A program made the translations under genes and the position numbers. This document shows positions 1-8,955 of a stretch of DNA of 64,000 bases, piece by piece. Under the pieces are notes generated by a model that saw only the letters and a list, made by a program, of their open reading frames with translations, searched no databases and had not been told where the DNA came from. Each line of letters opens with the position of its first letter. The stretch's first letter is position 1. Origin of the DNA: Nitrospira sp. GTDB taxonomy: Bacteria; Nitrospirota; Nitrospiria; Nitrospirales; Nitrospiraceae. The stretch is taken from positions 1,177,001-1,241,000 of the forward strand of contig JADJXO010000001.1 of the NCBI GenBank assembly GCA_016715825.1, read 5' to 3'.

Positions 1-1977
1 TCCCCTGGGGAATTTCTAGACAGTCTTGCGGCAGCTCCCAACGTGAATGGTGCGTCGTTCAGGTCGTACGGATCTGCACACTTTGAACCAGGCTCAATCC
101 TGGACGTCCGTCACACGGGGAATGGGCAGGTCTCCATTCGTAGCGGACAATTAGTCATGGATATCCAGAACGCCGTTCTTGACACTACCGACGGCACAGC
201 CCCCACAGCCAATACTTCGCCGCAAGATACCATCGTTCTCGCCCCAGGTAGTTCAATCGTGAGCAGAACATCTTCATCAGAAAGTGGACCTACGATCACC
301 CTGGGAGCTGATCAGATCTCACTCTTAGGCCATCCCGATACAATCACTGATCAGTCGGCGACAAGCATCACGACTTTTTCCGAGGGGTCCGGCCATGCCG
401 GCAGCATCGCGCTGAGGACAACGGGGAACATGGGAATGACCGATGTGGTCAATATTTCCTCAACCTCCACGTCGGGTGGAAATGCGGGCAATGTCGAACT
501 CTCAAGCACACATGGGAACATTCGGATTACCAATAGCGTCAATACAGCTGTGGCTTCTCTGACGATTGATAGTGGAAAGACAGGTGCTGTCACGGTGTCG
601 GCTCCGGAAGGAGATATCGTCCTGGACGGAGGCAATTTGTTTACCTCGTCGTCTCCGACAAGTCAGGGGGGAGGGCTCCTCGAGGTTAGTGCGAAGAATC
701 TATACATGGCGAATTCCAGCCTACTTTCTAATGATAGTCTAAGTAGGTTCAAGCCAGACGGCATCATAGCAACGCTTTCAGGGAAGTTGACGATGGAGGG
801 TGGTTCGCTCATCGTCGCCAGTTCCCTTAGCGATGCTCCCTCCGCAGACATCACTCTCACGGCAAAAGAAATAGTTGCCACTCAACGGAGTATTATCAAC
901 AACGCGACGTTTGCGTCAGGCCCAGGCGGACAGCTCAAGATCGCAGCCGACACACTCCGTGTCACAGATGATGCCCAACTTTCCAGTGGAAGTACCAAGG
1001 CGCCCAATCGAGGTGCCCTTCTTCAGATACTCGGAGACATTAGTCCCACTGGCCCGGGAGGGAATATTACGATTCATACTTTAGGACCTTCAGGTTCGAT
1101 ACTCATCGATGGCAAAGGCAGCGGCATCTTTGCTGAGACAGAAGGGTCAGGTTCAGGCGGCAGTATTTCCCTGACGGCTGCGAAGTCTATTTCAGTAAAC
1201 CACGGTGGCGTCATATCGGCCAGCAGCACAGGTGCCACGGCTGGTAATGCTGGGAACATCTCACTCGACGCCGGTCAGCAGTTAGATGTGACTAACGGGT
1301 CTTCCATTACCACGGCCACCCAGTCGCCACAGGCGAATGGGGGCAACATTGCAATCCGAGCCATCGACCGTATTCGGTTCGTGGACAGCACGATCAGCAC
1401 CTCCGTGAAAGGTACCGAAGGCAGCGGTGGGAACATCTTCATCGATCCCAAGGTGGTGGTCCTGCAAGGGAGCGAGATCACCGCGAAAGCCGTCGGAGGT
1501 GCCGGTGGAAACATTACCTTCGTCACGCCCCTATTCTTGGCCGACTCGGCCAGCCTCGTGAGTGCTTCATCGGAACGGGGTCCCAGTGGTACGGTGACGA
1601 TTCAATCACCCACCTCGAATTTAAGCGGCGCCGTCGGACAACTCGCGGCCAAGCCCGGTCCTCCTCAGGTGTTGTTGCAGAACCATTGTGTCGCCAAAAC
1701 CAGCAGCGACCAGAGCAGCTTCATTCTTGCTGGACGGGATGCACTCCCCGCCGACCCTGGTGGATGGCTCAGTAGCCCGGTGGCGATAGAGCACTGGACG
1801 GGAGAGGATGTGGAGGAACATGCCTCAGGGTTGATGGTGCGAAGGATCAGGCCGAATCAATCACCGGCACTGCTCGCATCCATGAACAAGGGCGGAACTC
1901 TCTCGCTTCGAGGACTGACACCGCAAGGCTTCCTGGTGAACACATTTGCCACTGGCCCCACAGACTGCCCCTCCTGA
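1..1977 (+). CDS. Filamentous haemagglutinin-like TpsA exoprotein, C-terminal part
   Basis: The frame is open from the first base of the window, so the N-terminal signal and TPS secretion domain lie upstream and the gene is partial. What remains is about 658 residues of Gly/Ser/Thr/Asn-rich repeats of the kind that fold as a right-handed beta-helix (GGNI, GSGG, AGNI motifs). The last ~200 residues closely match the end of the second TpsA ending at 7160, so the two are paralogues. Both tails carry one Cys in a QN-(H/R)-C motif and another within four residues of the end. In HMW1-type adhesins a C-terminal Cys pair holds the protein on its TpsB, so surface retention is a possible inference. The likely exporter is the TpsB at 7157-8941. 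It is followed by a spacer with a regulatory motif pair. Confidence 0.85.
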   Translation, partial: SPGEFLDSLAAAPNVNGASFRSYGSAHFEPGSILDVRHTGNGQVSIRSGQLVMDIQNAVLDTTDGTAPTANTSPQDTIVLAPGSSIVSRTSSSESGPTITLGADQISLLGHPDTITDQSATSITTFSEGSGHAGSIALRTTGNMGMTDVVNISSTSTSGGNAGNVELSSTHGNIRITNSVNTAVASLTIDSGKTGAVTVSAPEGDIVLDGGNLFTSSSPTSQGGGLLEVSAKNLYMANSSLLSNDSLSRFKPDGIIATLSGKLTMEGGSLIVASSLSDAPSADITLTAKEIVATQRSIINNATFASGPGGQLKIAADTLRVTDDAQLSSGSTKAPNRGALLQILGDISPTGPGGNITIHTLGPSGSILIDGKGSGIFAETEGSGSGGSISLTAAKSISVNHGGVISASSTGATAGNAGNISLDAGQQLDVTNGSSITTATQSPQANGGNIAIRAIDRIRFVDSTISTSVKGTEGSGGNIFIDPKVVVLQGSEITAKAVGGAGGNITFVTPLFLADSASLVSASSERGPSGTVTIQSPTSNLSGAVGQLAAKPGPPQVLLQNHCVAKTSSDQSSFILAGRDALPADPGGWLSSPVAIEHWTGEDVEEHASGLMVRRIRPNQSPALLASMNKGGTLSLRGLTPQGFLVNTFATGPTDCPS

Positions 1978-2021
1978 CTGTTACTCGCCCCACAGAATCT
2001 CTAAATCTGATGTGCTGAACT

Positions 2022-2058
2022 GAATCCAATTAGATTCAGGATGAATCTTTTTCGATTC
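2022..2058. promoter_or_regulatory. Tandem pair of 16-bp GAATC-N6-GATTC motifs (site A)
   Basis: Two imperfect palindromes, GAATC-CAATTA-GATTC (2022-2037) and GAATC-TTTTTC-GATTC (2043-2058), are spaced 21 bp start to start. They lie about 145-180 bp upstream of the predicted start point of the sigma-54-type promoter at 2178. This is the usual place for an NtrC-family activator site. Related pairs occur at five other places in the window. Confidence 0.6.
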
Positions 2059-2177
2059 ACTACATTCCTTCACGTGCGTTCGTCCCCAGCGCTCCTGCCC
2101 GACTTAGGCGGTTGTAACACCGTTCATGGCCTACGTATCTCCATCATGTGAGCATCTATCAGATCGAGCTCCGCACC

Positions 2178-2193
2178 TGGCCCATACCTTGCT
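2178..2193 (+). promoter_or_regulatory. Sigma-54 (-24/-12) promoter for small gene at 2241
   Basis: TGGCCC-ATACC-TTGCT matches the consensus TGGCAC-N5-TTGCW at all but one defined position and has the exact GG-N10-GC spacing. Transcription would start near 2204, leaving a leader of about 37 nt that contains a strong ribosome binding site for the ORF at 2241. Confidence 0.6.
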
Positions 2194-2240
2194 AGAGCCA
2201 CATGGACATAGGGTTGCGTAATGAGGGAAGGAGGTCACGT

Positions 2241-2441
2241 ATGGATCATCACAGCGTGAGTTTTGAAGAGACTGGGATCCGATACCTTACTCTCAAGCCG
2301 AGATTGCTCAAATGCACCACACTCGGTGCAGGCCTAGATTGCCTGGGAACAAGCGAGAAGAACGACGTACCGACGAAGGTGCTGCATCTATCCCCATCAC
2401 GGCTGAGAAGAGCAAACCATGGCGAGGATATTACATCTTGA
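2241..2441 (+). CDS. Small hypothetical protein (66 aa) behind a sigma-54-type promoter
   Basis: I recognise no family. The start is chosen because an excellent Shine-Dalgarno (AAGGAGG, 2228-2234) sits six bases before ATG 2241. An in-frame ATG at 2202 would lie at the predicted transcription start and lacks such a site. The product begins MDHHSVSFEETG, has two Cys, and has no signal peptide or membrane segment. It is the first gene after site A and the sigma-54-type promoter, so it may be a regulated small protein. The alternative is a leader ORF or decayed coding remnant. No gene is seen in the following 270 bp; a weak TTGACT/TATACT promoter-like pair lies near 2438-2464. Confidence 0.4.
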   Translation: MDHHSVSFEETGIRYLTLKPRLLKCTTLGAGLDCLGTSEKNDVPTKVLHLSPSRLRRANHGEDITS

Positions 2442-2712
2442 CTTAAATCAAAGGAATCTATACTACAGGGCCGAATGATAGGTGATTGCGGGCAAGATAG
2501 CTGGAGCTACACGGCACTGTGGCAAACAATTAGTTATAAGTTTTCGACGAGGCAGGCAATAGAGAAAAGAGGGGTCACCGTAAGGATTTACTGCGCGAGA
2601 CAGGCAACCAGCACGCGTATTCAAGAGGACTGAAGAGACAAGACTCTTATCTCGCAGCTATTGATTGGTTTCTTCACTGCACCTTCATTGAGCTAGTCAT
2701 GGTGAGAATCAC

Positions 2713-3502
2713 ATGAGATTAAGCTTGCAGAAGATTCTTGGGCTAGCCATCGCCGTATGCCTCGGATTTACCTGGGCCTGTATAAAGGTGGACGTCGCAA
2801 TGCAATCATCAGCAACAAGCCGTCAGCCTAAAACACCCCTTCCAGAAGACAAGCCCTCGATTTCGATCAAGCAACAAGGAACGCCATGATGCTAGCCTGA
2901 TACGTGAATGCCCTGCCAACCGTTCTTTATTTATCAATCGTGAAAAACAACAAACAGTAGCCTGGTGTTGGGCTGCATCGACCAGAACAGTGATGGAATA
3001 CAAGAACCAAAACAAAGCGCAGGCAGAGCCGACTGCCCTCCAATGCGACATCGTGAGAAATGTTCTCAGCCTTGGGTTAGGTGGAACCAATTGTTGTGAA
3101 ATACAAGTCGCCCCTGATTTCATTGACGCTCCATCGGTGTGCGTACAGGGCGGGTGGCCCTACTGGGTCCTCAATAAGTATCATTTTAGCTATGAGTGGG
3201 TGGACGGTCGATTCGACGATTGGGAAACTTTGAAAGCAGAGATTTGTAAAGTTGGCCCAGTTATTTCTGTCATCGATTGGAGTGGCGGTGGATCCCACAC
3301 ACTTGTTATCACAGGCTATAGCACCGACAGCGATGACGTTGCGAGAGTTGTCACAACCTATGACCCCTTCACAGATGATTTTCAAGATCTCTCCTTCGAG
3401 GAGTTTGTGGGCGGCTCCACATATCGATCAAACGCCTTTCCCAGGTTTTCACATAACCGGACTTACGTGCAGATTATGCCTATGACTGAAGGTCACCGAT
3501 GA
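2713..3502 (+). pseudogene. Secreted C39/papain-like cysteine peptidase, frameshifted
   Basis: The start at ATG 2713 encodes a lipoprotein-like signal (hydrophobic core ending FTWAC). That frame closes at 2889. The rest of the protein continues one frame over from about 2880 to the stop at 3502. The catalytic region is visible there: Cys in QTVAWCWAAS, His in GGSHTLVITGY and an Asp in YDPF. This is the C-H-D arrangement of C39_2/papain-like peptidases. No start codon exists in the second frame before the Cys, so a one-base frame change is needed to make a complete enzyme. It overlaps the next gene by four bases (ATGA). Its position between two TpsA genes suggests, by inference only, a role in processing surface protein. 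Confidence 0.6.
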
Positions 3503-4255
3503 AAGCTCATCACCTCCCATTCTTGATGTGCGTGATCTCAATATTGTCTCCTGGCCCAGCTTTTTCGGGTAAGGATCACACTCAAGAAGTCACCAAACAA
3601 AATCCAGTAAAAACCAATCAATCTCTAGATCAACCTGCTCCACTGGATGCCGCTGCAACAGGGCTGCGGGTTATCGCAGAACGACTGAAGCCGCTAGGTA
3701 TCGCTGAACTGGATAAAGAAAAAATACAACATGCCAAAGAACTTGGATTTAATGAAGGAGCAGATGATGCAAGTGTACGCCAAGACTCATTTCAATATAT
3801 GAAATAAGCCTAAGGAATTACGCAGTTTTACTTCTGATCGTGAAATTAACACTCTCCTGATTGATACCCATCACGTACTATTTCCCATCGAGGTCAAAAG
3901 TGAAGTGAGGTCTTCAATTACCGTACGGCCTGCGATCACACAGGTAGAGGGAACAGAACATTTTGGCCAGAAACAAAGTTGGCGCCCTACTCGATGGGGA
4001 CTGCCTAAGCTTATTACTCGCCTCACAGCTAAACAGAAACAACTAAACAACGACCCAACCAGACTGAAAGGCTTTCGGCTTGTCTCAGTTCCCGCACTTA
4101 ACCGACATTTTCTTGGCTATGAAGATGGGGCTGACATTAAATTGGCTCCCCTATTCTCAGATCACCTCTTCAAGGAGGGAGAGCTATTGCTGGCCAAGGA
4201 AGCGTTTTTAAGACTTGTTCACGAGGCCAAGATCGTGGACGATCGCCCACGTTGA
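3499..4255 (+). pseudogene. Hypothetical exported protein, frameshifted partner of the C39 peptidase
   Basis: ATG 3499 overlaps the protease stop. The first frame codes a signal peptide (hydrophobic core, AFSG end) and runs to 3807. A second frame, open from 3803 to 4255, continues with strong coding character (for example HHVLFPIEVKSEV and RLVSVPALNRHF) but has only a weak internal GTG start at 3905. Dropping one A of the run at 3802-3804 would fuse both halves into a protein of about 250 residues. I do not recognise the family. The tight overlap with the protease gene suggests that the two work together. Confidence 0.45.
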
Positions 4256-4313
4256 CATCTTATCGATGGAGCAGCAATTTGCTCCCCCACACGCGCGAAG
4301 GAGAGGGAACATC

Positions 4314-4547
4314 ATGAAGAGAGAACTTGGGTGGTTTCGGACAGGTTCTGGGGTCATACTTTCCTTGTTGTTTCTGATGGTCGTTCCAGCATGTAGTAGG
4401 CCTTTTATCGAGGTGACGGTCGGTGCCAAATGCGAGTCAGAGGAGCAAGATAACAACAAGCTACCAAAGGGAGGGAAGACTCCTTCATGTAATAGGAATG
4501 GCAATAATTGCGAACCTGATCCCGACCCTTGCATTTGCCGTAAATGA
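4314..4547 (+). CDS. Small lipoprotein, Cys-rich tail
   Basis: ATG 4314 is preceded by a good ribosome binding site (GAAGGAGAGG). The 77-residue product has a basic N-terminus, a hydrophobic stretch and a lipobox ending VVPAC, so it is probably a lipid-anchored envelope protein. The mature part is short and polar and carries several Cys in its last 40 residues (SCNRNGNNC, DPCIC). This hints at disulphides or metal binding, but no family is recognised. An in-frame upstream start at 4215 would bury the signal and is rejected. The gene sits between the C39 protease pair and the second TpsA. Confidence 0.6.
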   Translation: MKRELGWFRTGSGVILSLLFLMVVPACSRPFIEVTVGAKCESEEQDNNKLPKGGKTPSCNRNGNNCEPDPDPCICRK

Positions 4548-4562
4548 TTTAATGAGTCACAA

Positions 4563-7160
4563 ATGACCAAAGCGCACTTGGCAGCCATCCGCGTTCAAAC
4601 AGTAATTTGTATGAGAACTCTTGGGCCTATCCTGCTGTTGGTATTCGGAGGGCCATTATTGGAAGGCTCATCTGTTTTTTCCCAAGCCACCACGGCTATC
4701 ACTCACACGAGCGGTGTCGGTGACCTCGGAACCAGAACGATCTCACAAGGTCAAACGACCCAGATCACTGGAGGAACTAGGACAGACCAAGGCAGTGGAA
4801 CAAATCTTTTTCATAGTTTCGACCAATTCAGCGTAGGGGATGGCCATACCGCGAAGTTTTTAAATACAACACCATCTCTTCACACCGACAACATTCTTAG
4901 TCGGGTAACCGGAGGAGATTCTTCCGGTATCTTTGGCACCATCGACACCACAAGTTATCCCGGGGCGAATTTCTTTCTCATGAATCCAGGGGGTATCGTC
5001 TTTGGGCCAAATGCCACGTTACAAGTAGGTGGTTCGGTAGCTTTTACGACCGCGGATTACCTACGATTAGCAGGAGCTGATGCGTCTAATGCTGGGATCT
5101 TCCATGCAGACCTGAGCGCGACTCCCCAATTGAGTAGCGCTCCGGTCGCAGCATTTGGTTTTCTCGGAGATAATCCAGCAGCTATTAAGGTCAATGAAAC
5201 GACGTTACCCCTCGATCCTGGCCAGACATTTTCCCTTGTTGGCGGAAATATCACCATTCAATCCAGCATGCTAGCCGACGCCGCTGATACAGCAGCGGGC
5301 AATCAAGTTTTTATAGCCAGCGTGGCTTCGCCAGGAGATATCTTGGTAGGAACTCTGGCTTCCGCCCCAAACATCAATAGCGAATTACCGAAGACGCTCG
5401 GGACTATTGACATCTCTCAAGGGTCAACAATCGATACTAGCAACCGTGATGGCGGCTCGATTCACATCAGAGGAGGTCAACTAATCGTTGACGGTTCAAA
5501 CATCTTCGCAGGTAGCGGAGGTATCTTGCTCAATGGTACCTCTATTTCAATTAAAAACTCAGCCACATTCGGAACTTACACGATCACCACAGCGAATGCC
5601 GGCAATGTAGTCCTTCAAGCATCAAGAGATATTGTGGTTGATTCCAACTCGCGAGTCGAGTCCCAGACATTTTCTGCTTCAAGAGATGCCGGAAATATCA
5701 CATTGAGGAGCCAGCAAGGGAAACATTACTCTCTCCAATAAGTTCGTTAACCACTCAAGCTTTCGATGGTGGTCGAAACACAGGCAGCATTGAAATAGAT
5801 GCACAAAATGGTAACATCCGCCTTGAAAACTCCCGTATCTTTCCTTCCGCAACTGAGGGTAGCGGGACGATCGGCGGTGTCAAAATAACCGCCAACAATC
5901 TCGAGTTGGGCCAAGGGGCTCGTATCGACAGTGATAACAACACTGCACAGGTGGCAGACCCCATCGACATTCAGGTAGGAGGTCTTCTTAGGCTTACAGG
6001 CAAATCAGAGATTGAAACAACTGCGATTGGAAGGGCCCCTGCGGCAGATCTGATCGTTAAAGCAACGGACATTCAACTTTTAGGAGGAAGCAAGTTCTCC
6101 GTCGATACCACCAGCTCTAGCTCAGGTGCTGGTGGAGGTGTCATTATCCAAGGAAATGTAGGTCTTAGTAACCTAGTAACAATTGATGGACTTGAAAGCG
6201 GCATCTTCACTAGCACCCAGGGCACTGGGCCAGCTGGAAACATTGCCGTGAAGGCTACATCGGTCACAATCCAGAATGGTGGCAAGATATCGGCAGACAC
6301 AACCGGAACCAGCTCCACAGCGACCGGCGGTGCGATCATCATCAATGCAACGGATCACGTAACGCTGACCAGCGGTGCTTCAATAACGGCCAGTAGCGTT
6401 GTCGATCCCGAGGTCCCAGGCACGGGGATCGCGGACGCCGGGAACGTCTTCGTCAACGCTGGCCAGCAGCTAGATTTGACCACTGACTCTTCCATTACCA
6501 CGACTACCGAATCAGCGCAGGCAAACGGCGGCAATATTGATATCAGAGCGGTCGATCATGTACGCCTTGTTAACAGTGAAATTAGTACCTCCGTTATTGG
6601 TGCAGAAGGCAGCGGCGGGAATATCTTCATCGATCCAAACCTGGTGCTCTTACAGGACAGTACCGTCACCGCGCGAGCAGTCACAGGTTCCGGGGGAAAT
6701 ATCACTTTTGTTACTCCACTATTCTTGGCTGATCCAGACAGCATCGTCAGTGCATCATCGGAGTTTGGTCCAGACGGGAAGGTAACAGCTAGGTCAAATC
6801 TGATCGCGACCATCCCTCAGCTCGAGTCCAAAAGCGACAGCGCCACAAGTGCTCCTCCAAAACCGTTGCGTCGCACTGGCCGGTGGCGAGCAAAGCACCT
6901 TTATCCTTGCCGGACGCGATGCCCTCCCCACCCAACCTGGCGGATGGCTCAGCAGCCCAGTCGCAATGGAACACTGGACAGGAGATAACATGGAAGAACA
7001 TGCGTCTGGCCTGATGGTCCGGCGCGGAGAGCCACGAGATTCATCATTGATGATGACCCAAATCAACGGAACTGGAGTGCTGTCTCTTCGACGACTCACC
7101 CCAGCTGGCTTCTTAGTTCGATCCTTTGCTGATCGTGTGCTAACAGGCTGTCGCTCATGA
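4563..7160 (+). pseudogene. Filamentous haemagglutinin-like TpsA exoprotein, two frame changes
   Basis: The first frame (4563-5741) has a signal peptide and then the TPS secretion domain: ITHTSGVGDLGTRTISQ, FFLMNPGGIVFGPNA and related haemagglutination-activity motifs. It then enters beta-helix repeats. The frame ends at 5741, and the same repeats resume one frame over from about 5720 to 6840. They then return to the first frame through 7160. The second change fits one extra A in the AAAA run at 6830-6833. The C-terminal ~250 residues match the upstream TpsA, including the QN-R-C and final GC-RS cysteines. An intact protein would have about 860 residues. An alternative start at 4611 gives a shorter signal. 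The TpsB gene overlaps its end. As read, it would yield only a truncated secretion domain. Confidence 0.8.
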
Positions 7161-8941
7161 GAGGAGGTGCTCGTCGTCTGGTGCGTTGGAACCGCTGCCT
7201 TGTGATCGTGTTCTTCCTCTCCGTCCTGGGGATGACTGCCACTATGACTGCTGCACCGTTGTTGGCCCAAATCGCAACGCCTCCTATCTTCGATCCTACG
7301 CTGCGATCCGGTGAACCTCCTTCTCCCTTGAAGAAGGAATTCAGGCCGCCGCCCACACCGCCACCGAGTCCGGTGCTGCCACCCGTGCCATCGACCTCAC
7401 CAGAGGACGGTGCGCAGCAACAGCTCGGCCAGATACAAGTCTTCGTCAAGTCTATCGTAGTGACGGGGAATACCGTGTTCTCCCATGATGAGATCGCGGC
7501 GGTGACCACACCCTATGAGAACCGCACCTTGACCACCGAGGATTTGGAACGACTACGGCTTGCGCTTACCCTCTTGTATGTTAACAACGGCTATATCACG
7601 TCCGGTGCCGTCATTCCGGATCAAGACGTGAAAGATGGAGTGATTCAGTTACAGATCATCGAAGGATCACTGGCACAGATCAATGTCGAAGGGACGCACT
7701 GGTTTCGCAAGGGGTATATCAGCGATCGACTCGCCTTAGGGGCCGGTCCTCCGCTTCGGATGGAACCACTCCAAACGAGATTACAATTCCTTCAACAAGA
7801 CCCTCGCATTGACCAGATCAATGCGGAGTTGCGCCCCGGAGACCAGCGTGGCGAAAGTCTCTTGAACGTTCGAGTCAAAGAGCAGAGCCCCTGGAGGATG
7901 TGGCTGGAGTTCAGTAACTACCAAACTCCGGTCGTCGGAGCCGAACGAGGGCTGATGACGATCGCCCATCAAAATGTGACCGGCCATGGAGATCCGCTCA
8001 CGGTCACGTACGGAGGCTCGCGAGGCGTTCACCCGATCATCGACGTGGCCTATACAATTCCGATCAACCGCTATGACACGACGTTCACTGCCTCCTACCG
8101 CCGAAACGATTTTTCGGTCGTCAGTGATCAGTTTCGTTTTTTGGACTTGAATTCCGAGTCCGAAATCATCGGCTTCACGCTTCGACATCCGGTCTATCGC
8201 ACCCTCACTGACGAATTCGCGGTCGCGATCACGGGTGAACGGCTGCACAATAAGATCACGTCGGCACTCGATAGCGTCGGGGGAACCCCGCTCCTCATCC
8301 CTGGCTCGTCGGATACCGGGGTGAGTGCCGTGAGTGCGTTGCGCGTTATTCAGGAGTATGTCCATCGCGCACCCACCTGGGTGTTCGCAGCACGCTCCCG
8401 TTTTTCGGTGGGGTTGGATGTTCTGAATGCCACGACCAATGCCGGCGCTGAACCAGATGGGCGTTTCTTCTCGTGGTTGGGACAACTCCAAGGTGTCCGG
8501 CGGTTCGATGAGTGGTGGGGCATGCAGCTGCTCGGACAGATGAACCTCCAGATCGCCAACGACCGTCTGTTTCCACTTGAGCAAATTCCCGTCGGTGGCC
8601 GGTTCAGTGTCCGCGGGTATCGGGAGAATACCTTGATCCGAGACAACGGGTTTGTGTTTTCCGCTGAATCACGGTTTCCATTGCTCAAGTACGCCAGCGG
8701 CGAACCGCTGCTGCAATTTGCTCAATTCGTAGACGTGGGGCGAGCCTGGCAAGCGAAGGGCGACACTCCCGATCTCCAGACGTTGGCCAGTGTCGGCTTA
8801 GGGCTCCGGTGGGCTGTGTTGCCGAGAGATCGGGCACGGTTTGAGCTGTATTGGGGAGTACCCCTCAATCACGTCACACATCCTTCCGGCAACCTCCAGG
8901 ACTACGGCATTCATCTTCAGGCAGTCGTCCAAGCCTTCTAA
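7157..8941 (+). CDS. TpsB outer-membrane transporter (ShlB/FhaC/HecB family)
   Basis: This gene overlaps the TpsA end by four bases and codes 594 residues. A signal peptide is followed by a proline-rich linker (about 65-80), POTRA-type domains from about 95 (VKSIVVTGNTVF; IIEGSLAQINVEG) and a 16-strand ShlB-type barrel from about 210 to the final AF. The VRGY motif of loop L6, essential in FhaC, is present near 490 (GGRFSVRGYREN). The family exports TpsA exoproteins across the outer membrane, and here it would serve the two TpsA proteins. The frame is intact, unlike that of its neighbouring substrate gene. Confidence 0.9.
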   Translation: MRGGARRLVRWNRCLVIVFFLSVLGMTATMTAAPLLAQIATPPIFDPTLRSGEPPSPLKKEFRPPPTPPPSPVLPPVPSTSPEDGAQQQLGQIQVFVKSIVVTGNTVFSHDEIAAVTTPYENRTLTTEDLERLRLALTLLYVNNGYITSGAVIPDQDVKDGVIQLQIIEGSLAQINVEGTHWFRKGYISDRLALGAGPPLRMEPLQTRLQFLQQDPRIDQINAELRPGDQRGESLLNVRVKEQSPWRMWLEFSNYQTPVVGAERGLMTIAHQNVTGHGDPLTVTYGGSRGVHPIIDVAYTIPINRYDTTFTASYRRNDFSVVSDQFRFLDLNSESEIIGFTLRHPVYRTLTDEFAVAITGERLHNKITSALDSVGGTPLLIPGSSDTGVSAVSALRVIQEYVHRAPTWVFAARSRFSVGLDVLNATTNAGAEPDGRFFSWLGQLQGVRRFDEWWGMQLLGQMNLQIANDRLFPLEQIPVGGRFSVRGYRENTLIRDNGFVFSAESRFPLLKYASGEPLLQFAQFVDVGRAWQAKGDTPDLQTLASVGLGLRWAVLPRDRARFELYWGVPLNHVTHPSGNLQDYGIHLQAVVQAF

Positions 8942-8955
8942 CCGCGAGAGGCTCA

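Noticed and set aside
5700..5745. Programmed frameshift in TpsA2
   Set aside because: No slippery heptamer or following pseudoknot is evident, and exoproteins of this family are not known to need one; a plain indel is simpler.
7781..8584. 267-codon minus-strand ORF inside TpsB
   Set aside because: Antisense to a clear TpsB barrel; composition is a shadow of the real frame.
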